DNA of 64,000 nucleotides, from positions 868,001 to 932,000 of the forward strand of contig NZ_CP012677.1 of the NCBI RefSeq assembly GCF_001294625.1. The letters are read 5' to 3'. This document shows, one piece after another, positions 1-9,439 of this stretch. The translations under genes were made by a program, and so were the position numbers. Within the stretch, counting starts at the first letter, position 1; each line of letters opens with the position of its first letter. The stretch comes from Arthrobacter alpinus (lineage in GTDB: Bacteria; Actinomycetota; Actinomycetes; Actinomycetales; Micrococcaceae). A model generated the notes under the pieces. The model saw only the letters and a program-made list of their open reading frames with translations, had not been told where the DNA came from and ran no database searches.

Positions 1-1
1 C

Positions 2-619
2 GGCAGCCGCACCGGCAAGGACAGGGTCCCTGAACTCCTGGCAGCCTTGGCTCACATTCCGACCAGGCTGGCTTTTGAACGCACCGTGGGAGATGAAATT
101 CAGGGGCTGTTGGAGAGCCCGGCAGCCGTTGTCGAGGCCGCCCTGTGTGCCCTGCGCTCCGGACACTGGCATGTGGGGATTGGAATCGGCGAGGTAAATC
201 TGCCCCTGCCGGCCAGATCGCATGAGGCGGCCGGCGGTGCCTTTCTCGCTGCCCGGGAAGCCGTGGAAAGGGCCAAAAAATCCGGTGAACGGGTCCCCTT
301 GTGCGTGCGCGTCGAAACAGGGGCGGAAAAAGAAGTAGAAGCAGAAACAGAAGCCGCTGCGGCCGAAGCCGTTCTGGTGCTTATCGGGGACTTGGTGCGC
401 AAGCGTTCCGCGTCGGAGTGGCGGGTGGTGGACGCGCTCGTGGCAAGTCCGGCCCCCCGCCAGATCGATGTGGCCCGGGACCTGGGCATCAGCCCCCAGG
501 CAGTCAGCAAGGCCGTCCTGCGGGCGGGCTGGGTCGAGGAACAAAACGGTGCTCTGGCGGCCCAGCTCCTGCTATCTCGGTGTGGACAGAGGCAGTGTCA
601 GGGCCTCCCGCTAAGCTAA
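2..619 (+). CDS. SatD-like protein, 5' end outside window
   Basis: The frame is open from the window edge, so the N-terminus is missing. The visible part has the look of SatD-family proteins: a TVGDEIQGLL stretch near residue 28, then a central region ending in an FLAAREAVERAK helix. The C-terminal 60 residues read as a winged or helix-turn-helix segment (DVARDLGISPQAVSKAV), suggesting DNA or nucleic-acid binding. SatD proteins are poorly characterised; the name comes from an acid-tolerance operon. The gene is followed after 27 bp by a small membrane-protein gene on the same strand, probably one operon. Family assignment is by recognition only; a MarR-like regulator is the alternative. Confidence 0.6.
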   Translation, partial: GSRTGKDRVPELLAALAHIPTRLAFERTVGDEIQGLLESPAAVVEAALCALRSGHWHVGIGIGEVNLPLPARSHEAAGGAFLAAREAVERAKKSGERVPLCVRVETGAEKEVEAETEAAAAEAVLVLIGDLVRKRSASEWRVVDALVASPAPRQIDVARDLGISPQAVSKAVLRAGWVEEQNGALAAQLLLSRCGQRQCQGLPLS

Positions 620-646
620 AAGCCAACGACCACAAGGAAGGGTTCC

Positions 647-1153
647 GTGGAAGCACTATGGATTGCGCTGACAGTGGTGGTGGCCTGCTTTGGGGGCTGG
701 CCCGTGACCGCCGGAATCCTCAGGCTCTCCCAATCACATACTGTGGCAGCCATTGAGCTGTCCGAAAACAACCAGCAGTTCCCAAATCAGCAACCCGAAA
801 ACGCGCAGGACCCGGCCGCGGACAGCACCGCCGAATTCGAGACAAGTGCCGGTGTCACAGCCCCCGGGCTTGAGCCGACAGAGGCGGAAAGCTCACCACC
901 TACCGCCTCACCCCACGCCGGGGTGTTGCGCGGGGGACTGCTGATCGGAATGCTCGAACGCGCCGCCGTCGTGCTGGCCATCCTGAGCAACCAGCCGGTG
1001 GCCATTGCCTACGTTGTGGCCATCAAGGGGCTGGGCCGGTACCCGGAGCTGAAAGGTGCCCCGGCTGCCAGCGAACGGTTCATCATCGGCACCCTGGCCT
1101 CCCTGCTTTGGGCGGCGGCCGTCACGGTGCTTGCCAAAGTGCTCCTGCTATAG
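647..1153 (+). CDS. small integral membrane protein
   Basis: This 168-residue protein has hydrophobic segments at about residues 3-25, 98-125 and 145-168, separated by a Pro/Glu/Ser-rich hydrophilic stretch (about 40-95). The first segment and the last two probably span the membrane, leaving the acidic linker in a soluble compartment. It starts at GTG with a strong AAGGAAGG ribosome-binding site 3 nt upstream. It lies between the SatD-like gene and a YciI gene and is likely cotranscribed with the former. I do not recognise a named family; no catalytic motif is visible. Confidence 0.7.
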   Translation: MEALWIALTVVVACFGGWPVTAGILRLSQSHTVAAIELSENNQQFPNQQPENAQDPAADSTAEFETSAGVTAPGLEPTEAESSPPTASPHAGVLRGGLLIGMLERAAVVLAILSNQPVAIAYVVAIKGLGRYPELKGAPAASERFIIGTLASLLWAAAVTVLAKVLLL

Positions 1154-1162
1154 GGTGAAGTC

Positions 1163-1456
1163 ATGAGTATTTTTGCTGTTGAATATGTTTATGGTCCCGA
1201 AGCTGAAGCCGAGCGCACCGAACACCGCCCCGCGCACCGCGCATGGTTGGTGGAGCAGGCAGCAGCCGATGTGGTGTTAGCCTCAGGGCCCTACGGTGAC
1301 GGAGCTGGTGCGTTGCTGATCTTCCAGGCTCCCGATGAAGCCACGTTGAACGAGATTCTGAAGCAGGATCCCATGAATCTTGGTGGCGGAGTGACAGGGC
1401 TGAAAGTCTCGGCATGGAAACCAGTCATCGGGCAGTTCAGCAAATATATGTCGTAG
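1163..1456 (+). CDS. YciI family protein
   Basis: At 97 residues this matches the single-domain YciI/YCII family, a ferredoxin-like fold related to muconolactone isomerases. The family hallmarks visible are a His-rich early segment (RPAHRAWL), the ASGPY turn around residue 40, and the GALLIFQAPDEA strand-helix. The biochemical role of most YciI proteins is unknown, so no substrate is assigned. The start ATG has a GGGTGAAG ribosome-binding site and lies 9 bp after the preceding gene, so it may be read as the third gene of that operon. Confidence 0.85.
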   Translation: MSIFAVEYVYGPEAEAERTEHRPAHRAWLVEQAAADVVLASGPYGDGAGALLIFQAPDEATLNEILKQDPMNLGGGVTGLKVSAWKPVIGQFSKYMS

Positions 1457-1490
1457 GCCTCATTCCAGACGCCATTGTGGCGAACCAGCT

Positions 1491-1496
1491 TACAAT
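1491..1496 (+). promoter_or_regulatory. candidate -10 box of ispG
   Basis: TACAAT fits the actinobacterial TANNNT -10 consensus and lies in the 128-bp gap between the YciI gene and ispG, about 90 nt before the chosen ispG start. No convincing -35 element is seen. Confidence 0.35.
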
Positions 1497-1584
1497 TTAG
1501 AACAGATGATGCGGAAACTTTGTTGTGGCACCACCCAAGGGTTGCTGCGGACGCTTCATCAAAAAGATCTTCAAGGAGCACATT

Positions 1585-2748
1585 TTGACCTCGGTCAGCC
1601 TCGGAATGCCGCCATTGCCACCGCCTGTCCTCACGCCCCGGCGCAAAACCCGGCAGATCAAAGTCGGTTCGGTGGGTGTTGGCTCCGACTCGCCCATCAG
1701 TGTGCAGTCCATGACCACCACGAAGACCACCGACATCAACGCCACGCTGCAGCAAATTGCCGAGCTGACAGCATCCGGCTGTGACATTGTCCGGGTGGCT
1801 TGCCCGGCGCAGGATGACGCGGACGCACTGCCCATCATTGCCAAGAAATCGCAGATTCCGGTAATCGCGGACATCCACTTCCAGCCAAAGTACGTCTTTG
1901 CCGCCATTGAGGCAGGCTGTGCCGCGGTACGCGTGAACCCGGGCAATATCCGCAAGTTTGATGACCAGGTGAAGGAAATTGCCAGGGCCGCCAAGGACCA
2001 TGGTACCTCCATCCGGATCGGTGTGAACGCCGGCTCTTTGGAGCCCTCCATCATGAAGAAGTACGGCAAAGCCACGCCGGAGGCACTGGTGGAGTCGGCC
2101 ATGTGGGAGGCGTCCTTGTTTGAGGAGCACGGCTTCCACGACTTCAAGATCTCCGTCAAGCACAACGATCCTGTGGTCATGGTGGCCGCGTACGAGATGC
2201 TGGCCGAGCAAGGTGACTGGCCACTGCACCTGGGCGTCACCGAGGCCGGCCCCGCCTTCCAGGGCACCATCAAGTCCGCCGTCGCCTTCGGGGCGCTGCT
2301 CTCCAAGGGCATCGGCGACACCATCCGTGTGTCCCTCTCCGCTCCTCCCGTGGAAGAGATCAAGGTGGGCAACCAGATCCTGCAGTCGCTGAACCTGCGG
2401 CCTCGCAAACTGGAAATCGTCTCCTGCCCATCCTGCGGCCGCGCCCAGGTGGACGTGTACAAACTGGCCGAGGAAGTCACCGCCGGTCTGGAAGGTATGG
2501 AGGTGCCGCTGCGCGTCGCCGTCATGGGCTGCGTTGTCAACGGGCCAGGCGAGGCTCGCGAGGCTGACCTAGGAGTTGCCTCCGGTAACGGCAAGGGACA
2601 GATCTTTGTTCGCGGCAAGGTCATCAAGACCGTCCCTGAGGACCAAATTGTTGAGACACTTATTGAAGAAGCGATGAGAATTGCCGAGGAGATGGAGTCT
2701 GATGCCGACAATTCGCTCCAGGGTGGCCCCGTGGTTAGCGTCTCGTAA
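1585..2748 (+). CDS. ispG: 4-hydroxy-3-methylbut-2-en-1-yl diphosphate synthase (flavodoxin), IspG/GcpE
   Basis: IspG performs the penultimate step of the MEP isoprenoid pathway, reducing the cyclodiphosphate MEcPP to HMBPP with a [4Fe-4S] cluster. The N-terminal TIM-barrel part shows the conserved SVQSMTTT and RVNPGNI segments; the cluster-ligating cysteines are in CPSCGRAQ (near residue 281) and [10 protein letters not shown] (near residue 315), the latter including the conserved Glu. The 387-residue length is normal. The TTG start at 1585 is chosen because AAGGAG sits 6 nt upstream and the first residues MTSVSLGMP match other Arthrobacter-type IspG; the longer ATG-less extension upstream is unlikely. 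The next gene, an acetyltransferase, overlaps its end, as in other actinobacteria. Confidence 0.97.
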   Translation: MTSVSLGMPPLPPPVLTPRRKTRQIKVGSVGVGSDSPISVQSMTTTKTTDINATLQQIAELTASGCDIVRVACPAQDDADALPIIAKKSQIPVIADIHFQPKYVFAAIEAGCAAVRVNPGNIRKFDDQVKEIARAAKDHGTSIRIGVNAGSLEPSIMKKYGKATPEALVESAMWEASLFEEHGFHDFKISVKHNDPVVMVAAYEMLAEQGDWPLHLGVTEAGPAFQGTIKSAVAFGALLSKGIGDTIRVSLSAPPVEEIKVGNQILQSLNLRPRKLEIVSCPSCGRAQVDVYKLAEEVTAGLEGMEVPLRVAVMGCVVNGPGEAREADLGVASGNGKGQIFVRGKVIKTVPEDQIVETLIEEAMRIAEEMESDADNSLQGGPVVSVS

Positions 2749-3598
2749 AACCCCTGACCCGGGACCGGTGCGCGTCCTTGTCCACGAGGACACGGATGCG
2801 CTCCGGGCCTTGATCGCGCGCGATCCCGTGGCCAACGTCTTCATTGCTGCGTTGCTGGGACCGGGCGGCAGTGCAGTGCCCAGCCAGCCCGGAACGGTGA
2901 TTCTGGGTTTTTTTGAGCACGACGGCGAGGACTTGGACGGCGCTTGCTGGGTGGGATCCAATGTGGTCCCCATCGAAGCATCAGCTGCCCACAGCGCATA
3001 TTTTGGCCGGTGGCTTGCCACCCATTGGACAACGCACGCCTCCATCTTTGGCCCGGCAGAGGCCGTGTTGGGCATTATGGCCGAGCTTGCCAACGTTGGT
3101 ATCAGGGCACAGGAAGTCCGGGCCAAGCAGCCGTTGCTGATTATGGACAAGCCGTCCCCGTTACCGTCCAACCCGGCCCTGACAATCAGCCGGAGCGGAC
3201 AGTTTGAGGAGATTCTCCTGGCAGCTGCAACCATGTTTGAGGAAGAAGTGGGTTATTCGCCCTTCCTTGGCGGTGAGGAAAACTACCGGCGCAAGGTGGC
3301 CTGGCTGATCAGCAGGGGCCACTCCTTCAGTCACTGCGAACCCAATGGTGAGGTCATTTTCAAGGCTGATCTCGGGGCCGTTGCCGGCATGGCAACCCAA
3401 ATTCAGGGTGTGTGGTTGAACCCGCGGTACCGCGGTCTTGGCCTCAGCGCCGGCTATATGGCCGCCGTCGTCAATCTTGCCCTGGCCCTTGCCCCGGTGA
3501 CCAGCCTTTATGTGAACGACTTCAATCTCCGGGCGCGGGCCGCCTACGCCAAAGTTGGGTTTGAGCAGGTGGGTACTTTCGCCACTGTCCTGTTCTAG
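2702..3598 (+). CDS. GNAT acetyltransferase with N-terminal DUF4081
   Basis: This 298-residue protein has an N-terminal DUF4081-type region (conserved DPVANVFI around residue 40) and a C-terminal GNAT fold, with the acetyl-CoA loop region [16 protein letters not shown] near residue 245. Transfer of an acetyl group from acetyl-CoA to an unknown amine is expected; the substrate is not known. Genes of this type directly follow ispG in mycobacteria and other actinobacteria. The ATG at 2702 overlaps ispG by 47 bp and has GGAG 4 nt upstream, which suggests translational coupling; a GTG at 2723 is the alternative. A strong hairpin follows the stop codon. Confidence 0.87.
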   Translation: MPTIRSRVAPWLASRKTPDPGPVRVLVHEDTDALRALIARDPVANVFIAALLGPGGSAVPSQPGTVILGFFEHDGEDLDGACWVGSNVVPIEASAAHSAYFGRWLATHWTTHASIFGPAEAVLGIMAELANVGIRAQEVRAKQPLLIMDKPSPLPSNPALTISRSGQFEEILLAAATMFEEEVGYSPFLGGEENYRRKVAWLISRGHSFSHCEPNGEVIFKADLGAVAGMATQIQGVWLNPRYRGLGLSAGYMAAVVNLALALAPVTSLYVNDFNLRARAAYAKVGFEQVGTFATVLF

Positions 3599-3607
3599 CC
3601 CACCCCA

Positions 3608-3663
3608 CCGTTGAGGGGGCAGATCACCCCCGGGAAATTGGGGGTGATCTGCCCCCTCAACGG
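3608..3663. terminator. very long perfect hairpin, probable terminator
   Basis: Arms of 24 bp (3608-3631 and 3640-3663) are perfectly complementary around an 8-nt loop, followed by ATTTTG. It sits 9 bp after the acetyltransferase gene and just before the fadH promoter, so it probably ends the ispG transcript. Such a long perfect stem is more than a simple terminator needs. Confidence 0.7.
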
Positions 3664-3672
3664 ATTTTGCGC

Positions 3673-3678
3673 TACGCT
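3673..3678 (+). promoter_or_regulatory. candidate fadH -10 box
   Basis: TACGCT fits TANNNT and would start transcription near 3685, inside the palindrome described next, giving a leader of about 25 nt with an AAAGGAG ribosome-binding site. Confidence 0.45.
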
Positions 3679-3679
3679 T

Positions 3680-3696
3680 ATGCAACTTGTTGCGCA
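3680..3696. promoter_or_regulatory. candidate operator of the fadH-padR operon
   Basis: The sequence has GCAAC and GTTGC half-sites separated by TT, extended by ATGC/GCGC flanks. It lies immediately downstream of the candidate -10 box and would cover the transcription start. The adjacent downstream PadR-family gene is the natural candidate for binding it. The link is inference from position and symmetry. Confidence 0.4.
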
Positions 3697-3709
3697 AAGG
3701 AGCGTCTAA

Positions 3710-5737
<2,028 letters not shown>

Positions 5738-5740
5738 CCC

Positions 5741-6262
5741 ATGTCACTGCCCCATGCGTTGCTGACCTCGCTCCTGGAAAAACCCTGCACCGGGGCCGAA
5801 CTGGCACGGCGCTTCGATAAGTCCATTGGCCACTTTTGGCACGCTACCCACCAACAGATCTACCGTGATCTGGGCAAGCTCGAAGCAGGGGGACTGATCG
5901 CCGCACGCGGTTTGGCGACGGCACGGGGGAGCCAGCGGCACTTTGACGTGCTGGCGCAGGGGCGTGCCGAATTGGAACGATGGAGCGCCCTGGAAGCGGA
6001 TCCGCAGCCCATGCGGGACGCACTTTTGGTGCGGCTTCGGGCGGCGGCAGCGCTGGGGAGCGTGGATATTGCCGCCGAAATCCGGCGCCACCAGGGCCTC
6101 CACCAGGTGGTGCTGGAAGAATACCGGGCCATTGAGGCACGGGATTTTCCGCCGGGAATGGCTGTTTCCAGATCAGCTGAACTGCAGTTGGCCGTACTTC
6201 GGGCGGGCATCTTCTTGGAGGAGGCGTGGCTGGCCTGGTGCAAGGACACCCTGGCTGGCTAG
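5741..6262 (+). CDS. PadR family transcriptional regulator
   Basis: The 173-residue protein has an N-terminal winged helix typical of PadR (LLTSLLEKPCTGAELARRF, then FWHATHQQIYRDLGKLEAGGLI with the wing QRHFDVLAQGRAELERW) and a C-terminal VirR4-like helical domain for dimerisation. PadR proteins usually repress an adjacent operon and respond to small molecules. It begins 3 bp after fadH with AAGGAT upstream, so it is cotranscribed and may control its own operon through the palindrome at 3680-3696. The ligand cannot be read from the sequence. Confidence 0.92.
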   Translation: MSLPHALLTSLLEKPCTGAELARRFDKSIGHFWHATHQQIYRDLGKLEAGGLIAARGLATARGSQRHFDVLAQGRAELERWSALEADPQPMRDALLVRLRAAAALGSVDIAAEIRRHQGLHQVVLEEYRAIEARDFPPGMAVSRSAELQLAVLRAGIFLEEAWLAWCKDTLAG

Positions 6263-6266
6263 GCGG

Positions 6267-6542
6267 CTAAAAACCGCTGGCTTCATCCTGCGCCGCAGCT
6301 TCCGCGGCCACCTGGGCGGAGGCGTCCGCCAGCATGGAGGCGGCCTTGCCGAGGACGGGCGCGTAGGAGGACCGCCAGGCATGCCTGAACACGAACGCAT
6401 CCGCACCCTCCCACCGCAAGTTGGTTGAAATGCGGGCGCTGAGATCGTTCTGGACAGCAGTCAGCCGGCGTTGGGCCGCCTGCAAGTCGCGGCCAAATTG
6501 GCGCAACTCCTCGGGGTCGGCGCCACTTCGACGCTGCGTCAT
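6267..6542 (-). CDS. WXG100-like small helical protein
   Basis: The 91-residue protein shows the WXG100/ESAT-6 layout: a helical N-terminal half, a central WEG motif at about residues 44-46, and a helical C-terminal half rich in Ala. WXG100 proteins are often type VII secretion substrates, but no T7SS gene is in the window and no C-terminal YxxxD/E export motif is visible. The ATG overlaps the TGA of the TetR gene (ATGA), implying translational coupling, with GGGAGAGAG before the start. It is the last gene of the ABC transporter operon. Function in this setting is unknown. Confidence 0.7.
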   Translation of the reverse strand: MTQRRSGADPEELRQFGRDLQAAQRRLTAVQNDLSARISTNLRWEGADAFVFRHAWRSSYAPVLGKAASMLADASAQVAAEAAAQDEASGF

Positions 6543-7255
6543 GCTCTCTCCCGCGATTGCCTAATATCACCAACCTCCACAGTAGAGGCGCCCGCGGCGG
6601 TACGGCCATGGGGAGAGCTACCCATCCCAGGTGCCACCGGCCCCTTGCTGGCATCCCCGGGAAGGGGGCCGGTGAGGCTGGCTTGCAGGCTCGGGGCAAA
6701 CCAGGCCACCAATTCGTTGTGCGTTGCAGAGGCCAGCGGCTCCAGCCGCAGCAGGTAACGGGCCATCATCAAGCCCATGACGGTGCTGGCCACCAGCGAG
6801 CTGCGCAGGGCCAGCACGTCCTCATCTCCTGGTAGGCCCGCAACGGTCCTGGGCAGGATGCGGTTGACCACGGCAACCCTGACCAACGAGCCATGGGTGG
6901 TGGATGCTGTGGCGCTGCGCAACAAAGCTACCAAGGCTGCTTGCGCGGGGGAGTCCCACAGTGTCAGCAAGGCCCTCAACAGTGCCTCGCCACGTTCGGC
7001 AGGGGGCGTCCCGCTGACCTCACTGAGCACCTCGTCGGGATCCGCCGGCAACGCCACGCAGGCGTTGAACAAGTCATCCTTGCCCGAAAAATAGTGGTGA
7101 ACCAAGGCCGGGTCGACCCCCGCGTCGCGGGCAATCTCACGCAGGCTCGTTGCGGCGAAGCCACGCTCGGCAAACAGCTTGCGTGCACTGGCCACGATCA
7201 GCTCCCGGGAGGTGGATCGCCCCTGCCGGCGGCCGCGCGCCGGTGAGGATGTCAT
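6539..7255 (-). CDS. TetR/AcrR family regulator of the ABC transporter operon
   Basis: Residues 15-60 form a clear TetR helix-turn-helix (ELIVASARKLFAERGFAATS, DAGVDPALVHHYFSGKDDLF). The ligand-binding half resembles the TetR_C_17 type common in actinobacteria (MMARYLLRLEPLAS). A poorly conserved tail of about 40 residues extends past the domain. It starts 6 bp after the permease stop in the same direction, so ATPase, permease, regulator and the WXG100-like gene are one transcription unit. It probably represses this operon at the palindrome 8859-8878; ligand unknown. Confidence 0.93.
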   Translation of the reverse strand: MTSSPARGRRQGRSTSRELIVASARKLFAERGFAATSLREIARDAGVDPALVHHYFSGKDDLFNACVALPADPDEVLSEVSGTPPAERGEALLRALLTLWDSPAQAALVALLRSATASTTHGSLVRVAVVNRILPRTVAGLPGDEDVLALRSSLVASTVMGLMMARYLLRLEPLASATHNELVAWFAPSLQASLTGPLPGDASKGPVAPGMGSSPHGRTAAGASTVEVGDIRQSRERA

Positions 7256-7261
7256 CGGGAA

Positions 7262-8017
7262 CTAGGCCGTCCGGCGTCGTAATGTCAGTGACGCCAGAAG
7301 TAGCACGGCCACAACGAAGGCGGCCACCACCACCAGGTCCGTGGCCAAGGTTCCGGTGGCATCTGCATGGGCGGCGACCTGCTGCAAACCGTCTACGGCG
7401 TAGCTTAGGGGCAGCACATTGGCGATGGCCTGAAGGACGGTGTTCATCTCGGATCGGGCAACGAAGAGCCCGCACAGTAGGATTTGTGGGATCACCACCA
7501 CCGGCATGAACTGGACGGCCTGAAATTCGGTGGTGGCAAAGGCCGAGCACAGCAACCCCAGCGCCACGCCGAGAACCGCAGTCAGCACCGAGATCAGTAC
7601 CACCCAGCCACCATTGCCTTCGATACTTATTTTGAACACCCAATAAGCCACGGCCGTTGCCACCAACGCTTGCAGGGCCGCCATGATGGAAAACGCCAGT
7701 GCGTAGCCAAAGAGCAGATCGCCCTTGTGGATGGGTGTTGTCAGCAGCCGCTCCAAGGTGCCGGAGGTGCGTTCACGCAGCATGGTGATGGAGGTGATCA
7801 AAAACATCACCACGAACGGGAAAATGCCCAGCATCATCAAGCCCACACGGTCAAAGGTGCGAGGCATGCCCGGTGGCAGCGTCTCATTTTCGTACAGCCA
7901 ATACACCAGGGCCAACAGCACGGCTGGGACCACCAGGATCAAGCCAACACTGCGTGGATCATTCCTGAGCTGTTGCAGGACCCGCACACAGGTCGCCCAC
8001 ATCATCAACACGTTCAT
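7262..8017 (-). CDS. ABC-2 type transporter permease
   Basis: This 251-residue protein has six predicted membrane segments and the ABC-2 signature region LRERTSGTLERLLTTPI (about residues 79-95) between the second and third. It would pair as a dimer with the upstream ATPase to export a hydrophobic compound or drug; substrate not predictable. Its ATG overlaps the ATPase stop by 4 bp (ATGA), a sign of coupled translation. Confidence 0.93.
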   Translation of the reverse strand: MNVLMMWATCVRVLQQLRNDPRSVGLILVVPAVLLALVYWLYENETLPPGMPRTFDRVGLMMLGIFPFVVMFLITSITMLRERTSGTLERLLTTPIHKGDLLFGYALAFSIMAALQALVATAVAYWVFKISIEGNGGWVVLISVLTAVLGVALGLLCSAFATTEFQAVQFMPVVVIPQILLCGLFVARSEMNTVLQAIANVLPLSYAVDGLQQVAAHADATGTLATDLVVVAAFVVAVLLLASLTLRRRTA

Positions 8018-8865
8018 GAGGCTTCTTCCCGGACACCGGGGGAGTGGAGTTCCTGGTCTGCCAGGATGAGCCGCAGGAACGCCAGCTCAAGGTCCGGGGT
8101 ATCGCCGCGCTGGCGTAGCTGAGCCGGAGTGAGCTGGGCCAGCAACCTGCCTTCGCGCAGCAGTAACAGCGAATCGCAGTGCCCTGCCTCCTCCATGACG
8201 TGGCTGGAAATGACCAAGGTGGTGCCTGCGGCTGCCATGGCCGCGAACTTGGTCCACAGATCGGCCCGTAACACCGGATCCAATCCGACGGTTGGCTCGT
8301 CAAGGAGCAGCAGCTTGGGCTTGGACACCAGGGCGCAGGCCAGGGAGACCCGGCTGAACTGCCCTCCCGAGAGGTCCTCGGCCCTGCGTTTGGCAACACC
8401 GCCTAGTCCGACGGCGTCCACCGCCTCCAGCGCGTCGGCCCGGCTGCAACCGTGCGTGGCCCCGAAATAGTGCACGTTGTCCACCACACTCAAGTCCTTG
8501 TAGACGCTGGCGGCCTGGGTGACATAGCCGACGTCGTGCCGCAAACTGGCATCCCCGGCCGGACGTCCCAGCACGTTCACTCGGCCGGAGGTGATTTTCT
8601 GGACCCCCACCAGCGCCCTTATCAAGGTGGTCTTCCCGCTGCCGGAGGGTCCCAGCAAACCGGTGATACGGCCTTCGGGAATGTTGAAGGTGAGATCCTT
8701 CAGGACGTCCTGCTTGCCCCGGTGAATGCTCAACGCCGCGACGCTGACGCACGGAACAATGGCCGAAACGGGGGCGGCGGGGGCCGGGGTGGTGGGGGGC
8801 TGGTGTGGGTCCGGAAGGGCTGCTCTGTGCGACACAAGCGACTCCAAGTGGATGTAGGAATTCAT
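8014..8865 (-). CDS. ABC transporter ATP-binding protein
   Basis: The ATPase shows Walker A GPSGSGKTT (about residues 71-79), signature LSGGQ (about 164), Walker B LLLLDEPTVGLDP and the H-loop SSHVMEEA. It powers the ABC-2 permease encoded directly downstream. I place the start at the ATG of MNSYIHLES (8865); a GTG three bases upstream is possible, and the frame stays open to 8979. The start overlaps the operator palindrome. The first 45 residues are Pro/Ala-rich and outside the nucleotide-binding domain. Family members of the DrrA/antibiotic exporter type are similar. Confidence 0.93.
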   Translation of the reverse strand: MNSYIHLESLVSHRAALPDPHQPPTTPAPAAPVSAIVPCVSVAALSIHRGKQDVLKDLTFNIPEGRITGLLGPSGSGKTTLIRALVGVQKITSGRVNVLGRPAGDASLRHDVGYVTQAASVYKDLSVVDNVHYFGATHGCSRADALEAVDAVGLGGVAKRRAEDLSGGQFSRVSLACALVSKPKLLLLDEPTVGLDPVLRADLWTKFAAMAAAGTTLVISSHVMEEAGHCDSLLLLREGRLLAQLTPAQLRQRGDTPDLELAFLRLILADQELHSPGVREEAS

Positions 8866-8878
8866 CACATGATGAATT
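8859..8878. promoter_or_regulatory. candidate TetR operator at the ABC operon start
   Basis: Half-sites AATTCATCA and TGATGAATT form a perfect 9+9 bp palindrome with a 2-nt centre. It overlaps the ATPase start codon, downstream of a possible minus-strand -10 (TAGCTT at 8885-8880). Size and symmetry are typical of TetR-family operators, and the operon encodes its own TetR regulator. Confidence 0.6.
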
Positions 8879-9057
8879 AAAGCTAGTCCCGTGGCCAGCC
8901 CATGTCTACGTTTTTCGGTGGCGGCGGCCCGGTGGGACCCGGCCAGGGGAAATGCTTGAAGTGCCGGGCATATTCGCATAGCTTGGCAATGGACGCGCCA
9001 CCTGGCACGCCAGCCACAGATGTGGAACCTGTGAACGCCTACGAAAGGAATCGCGAC

Positions 9058-9282
9058 ATGGCAGTTTCGGTTAATTTGGCCAAAGCACTTGACAAGGAAT
9101 TCGAGGACAAGTCCCTGAAAGAAATTCTTGATGCGTCCCCTGCCGCGTTGGCGGGCATTACTGATGCCAAGGCTGCAGCCCTGCAGGAACTTCTGGGAAT
9201 CAAGACCATCCGTGAACTGGGCAGCAATAAGTTCTTTGCCGTGGCTGGCGTGCTTGTGGCGTTGGAAGGCAAGGCAGGCTGA
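9058..9282 (+). CDS. conserved small protein with helix-hairpin-helix-like segment
   Basis: The 74-residue product starts at the ATG after AAAGGAA; the open frame extends upstream to 8902, but that part looks non-coding. The sequence is soluble and helical, with two similar blocks (ALAGITDAKAAALQELLGI, then KTIRELGSNKFFAVA) resembling a helix-hairpin-helix. I recognise it as a type of short conserved actinobacterial protein but know no function. It stands alone between the divergent ABC operon and proS and is followed by a strong hairpin. Confidence 0.72.
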   Translation: MAVSVNLAKALDKEFEDKSLKEILDASPAALAGITDAKAAALQELLGIKTIRELGSNKFFAVAGVLVALEGKAG

Positions 9283-9301
9283 GATTTGAGTTCGGCACCG
9301 G

Positions 9302-9336
9302 CCCGATCCCTGCCCGTCAACGTGGCAGGGATCGGG
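9302..9336. terminator. hairpin terminator after the small protein gene
   Basis: Perfect 13-bp arms (9302-9314 and 9324-9336) around a 9-nt loop; no T-run follows, as often in high-GC actinobacteria. Confidence 0.65.
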
Positions 9337-9375
9337 TCGGTCAGGGCGCGTGCGTCGTACTTTTGCCTCAACCGG

Positions 9376-9381
9376 TAGATT
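9376..9381 (+). promoter_or_regulatory. candidate proS promoter -10 box
   Basis: TAGATT fits TANNNT, about 59 nt before the proS GTG. The ATG at 9387 lies 5 nt after it but opens a frame out of phase with proS. Confidence 0.4.
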
Positions 9382-9439
9382 AGTACATGCCCGCCTTTTG
9401 GTGGCGGGCGATCAACTGCTCAAGAAACGGAAATTTCGC

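Noticed and set aside
1291..2711. Long minus-strand frames opposite ispG
   Set aside because: Opposite a strongly conserved gene and without family resemblance.
8902..9057. N-terminal extension of the 74-residue protein gene
   Set aside because: The extension has no conserved look and lies over the divergent promoter region; the ATG at 9058 has a good AAAGGAA site.
9283..9439. Possible T-box riboswitch before proS
   Set aside because: The 157-bp gap contains a terminator of the upstream gene and a short leader only; no T-box sequence or specifier stem is visible.
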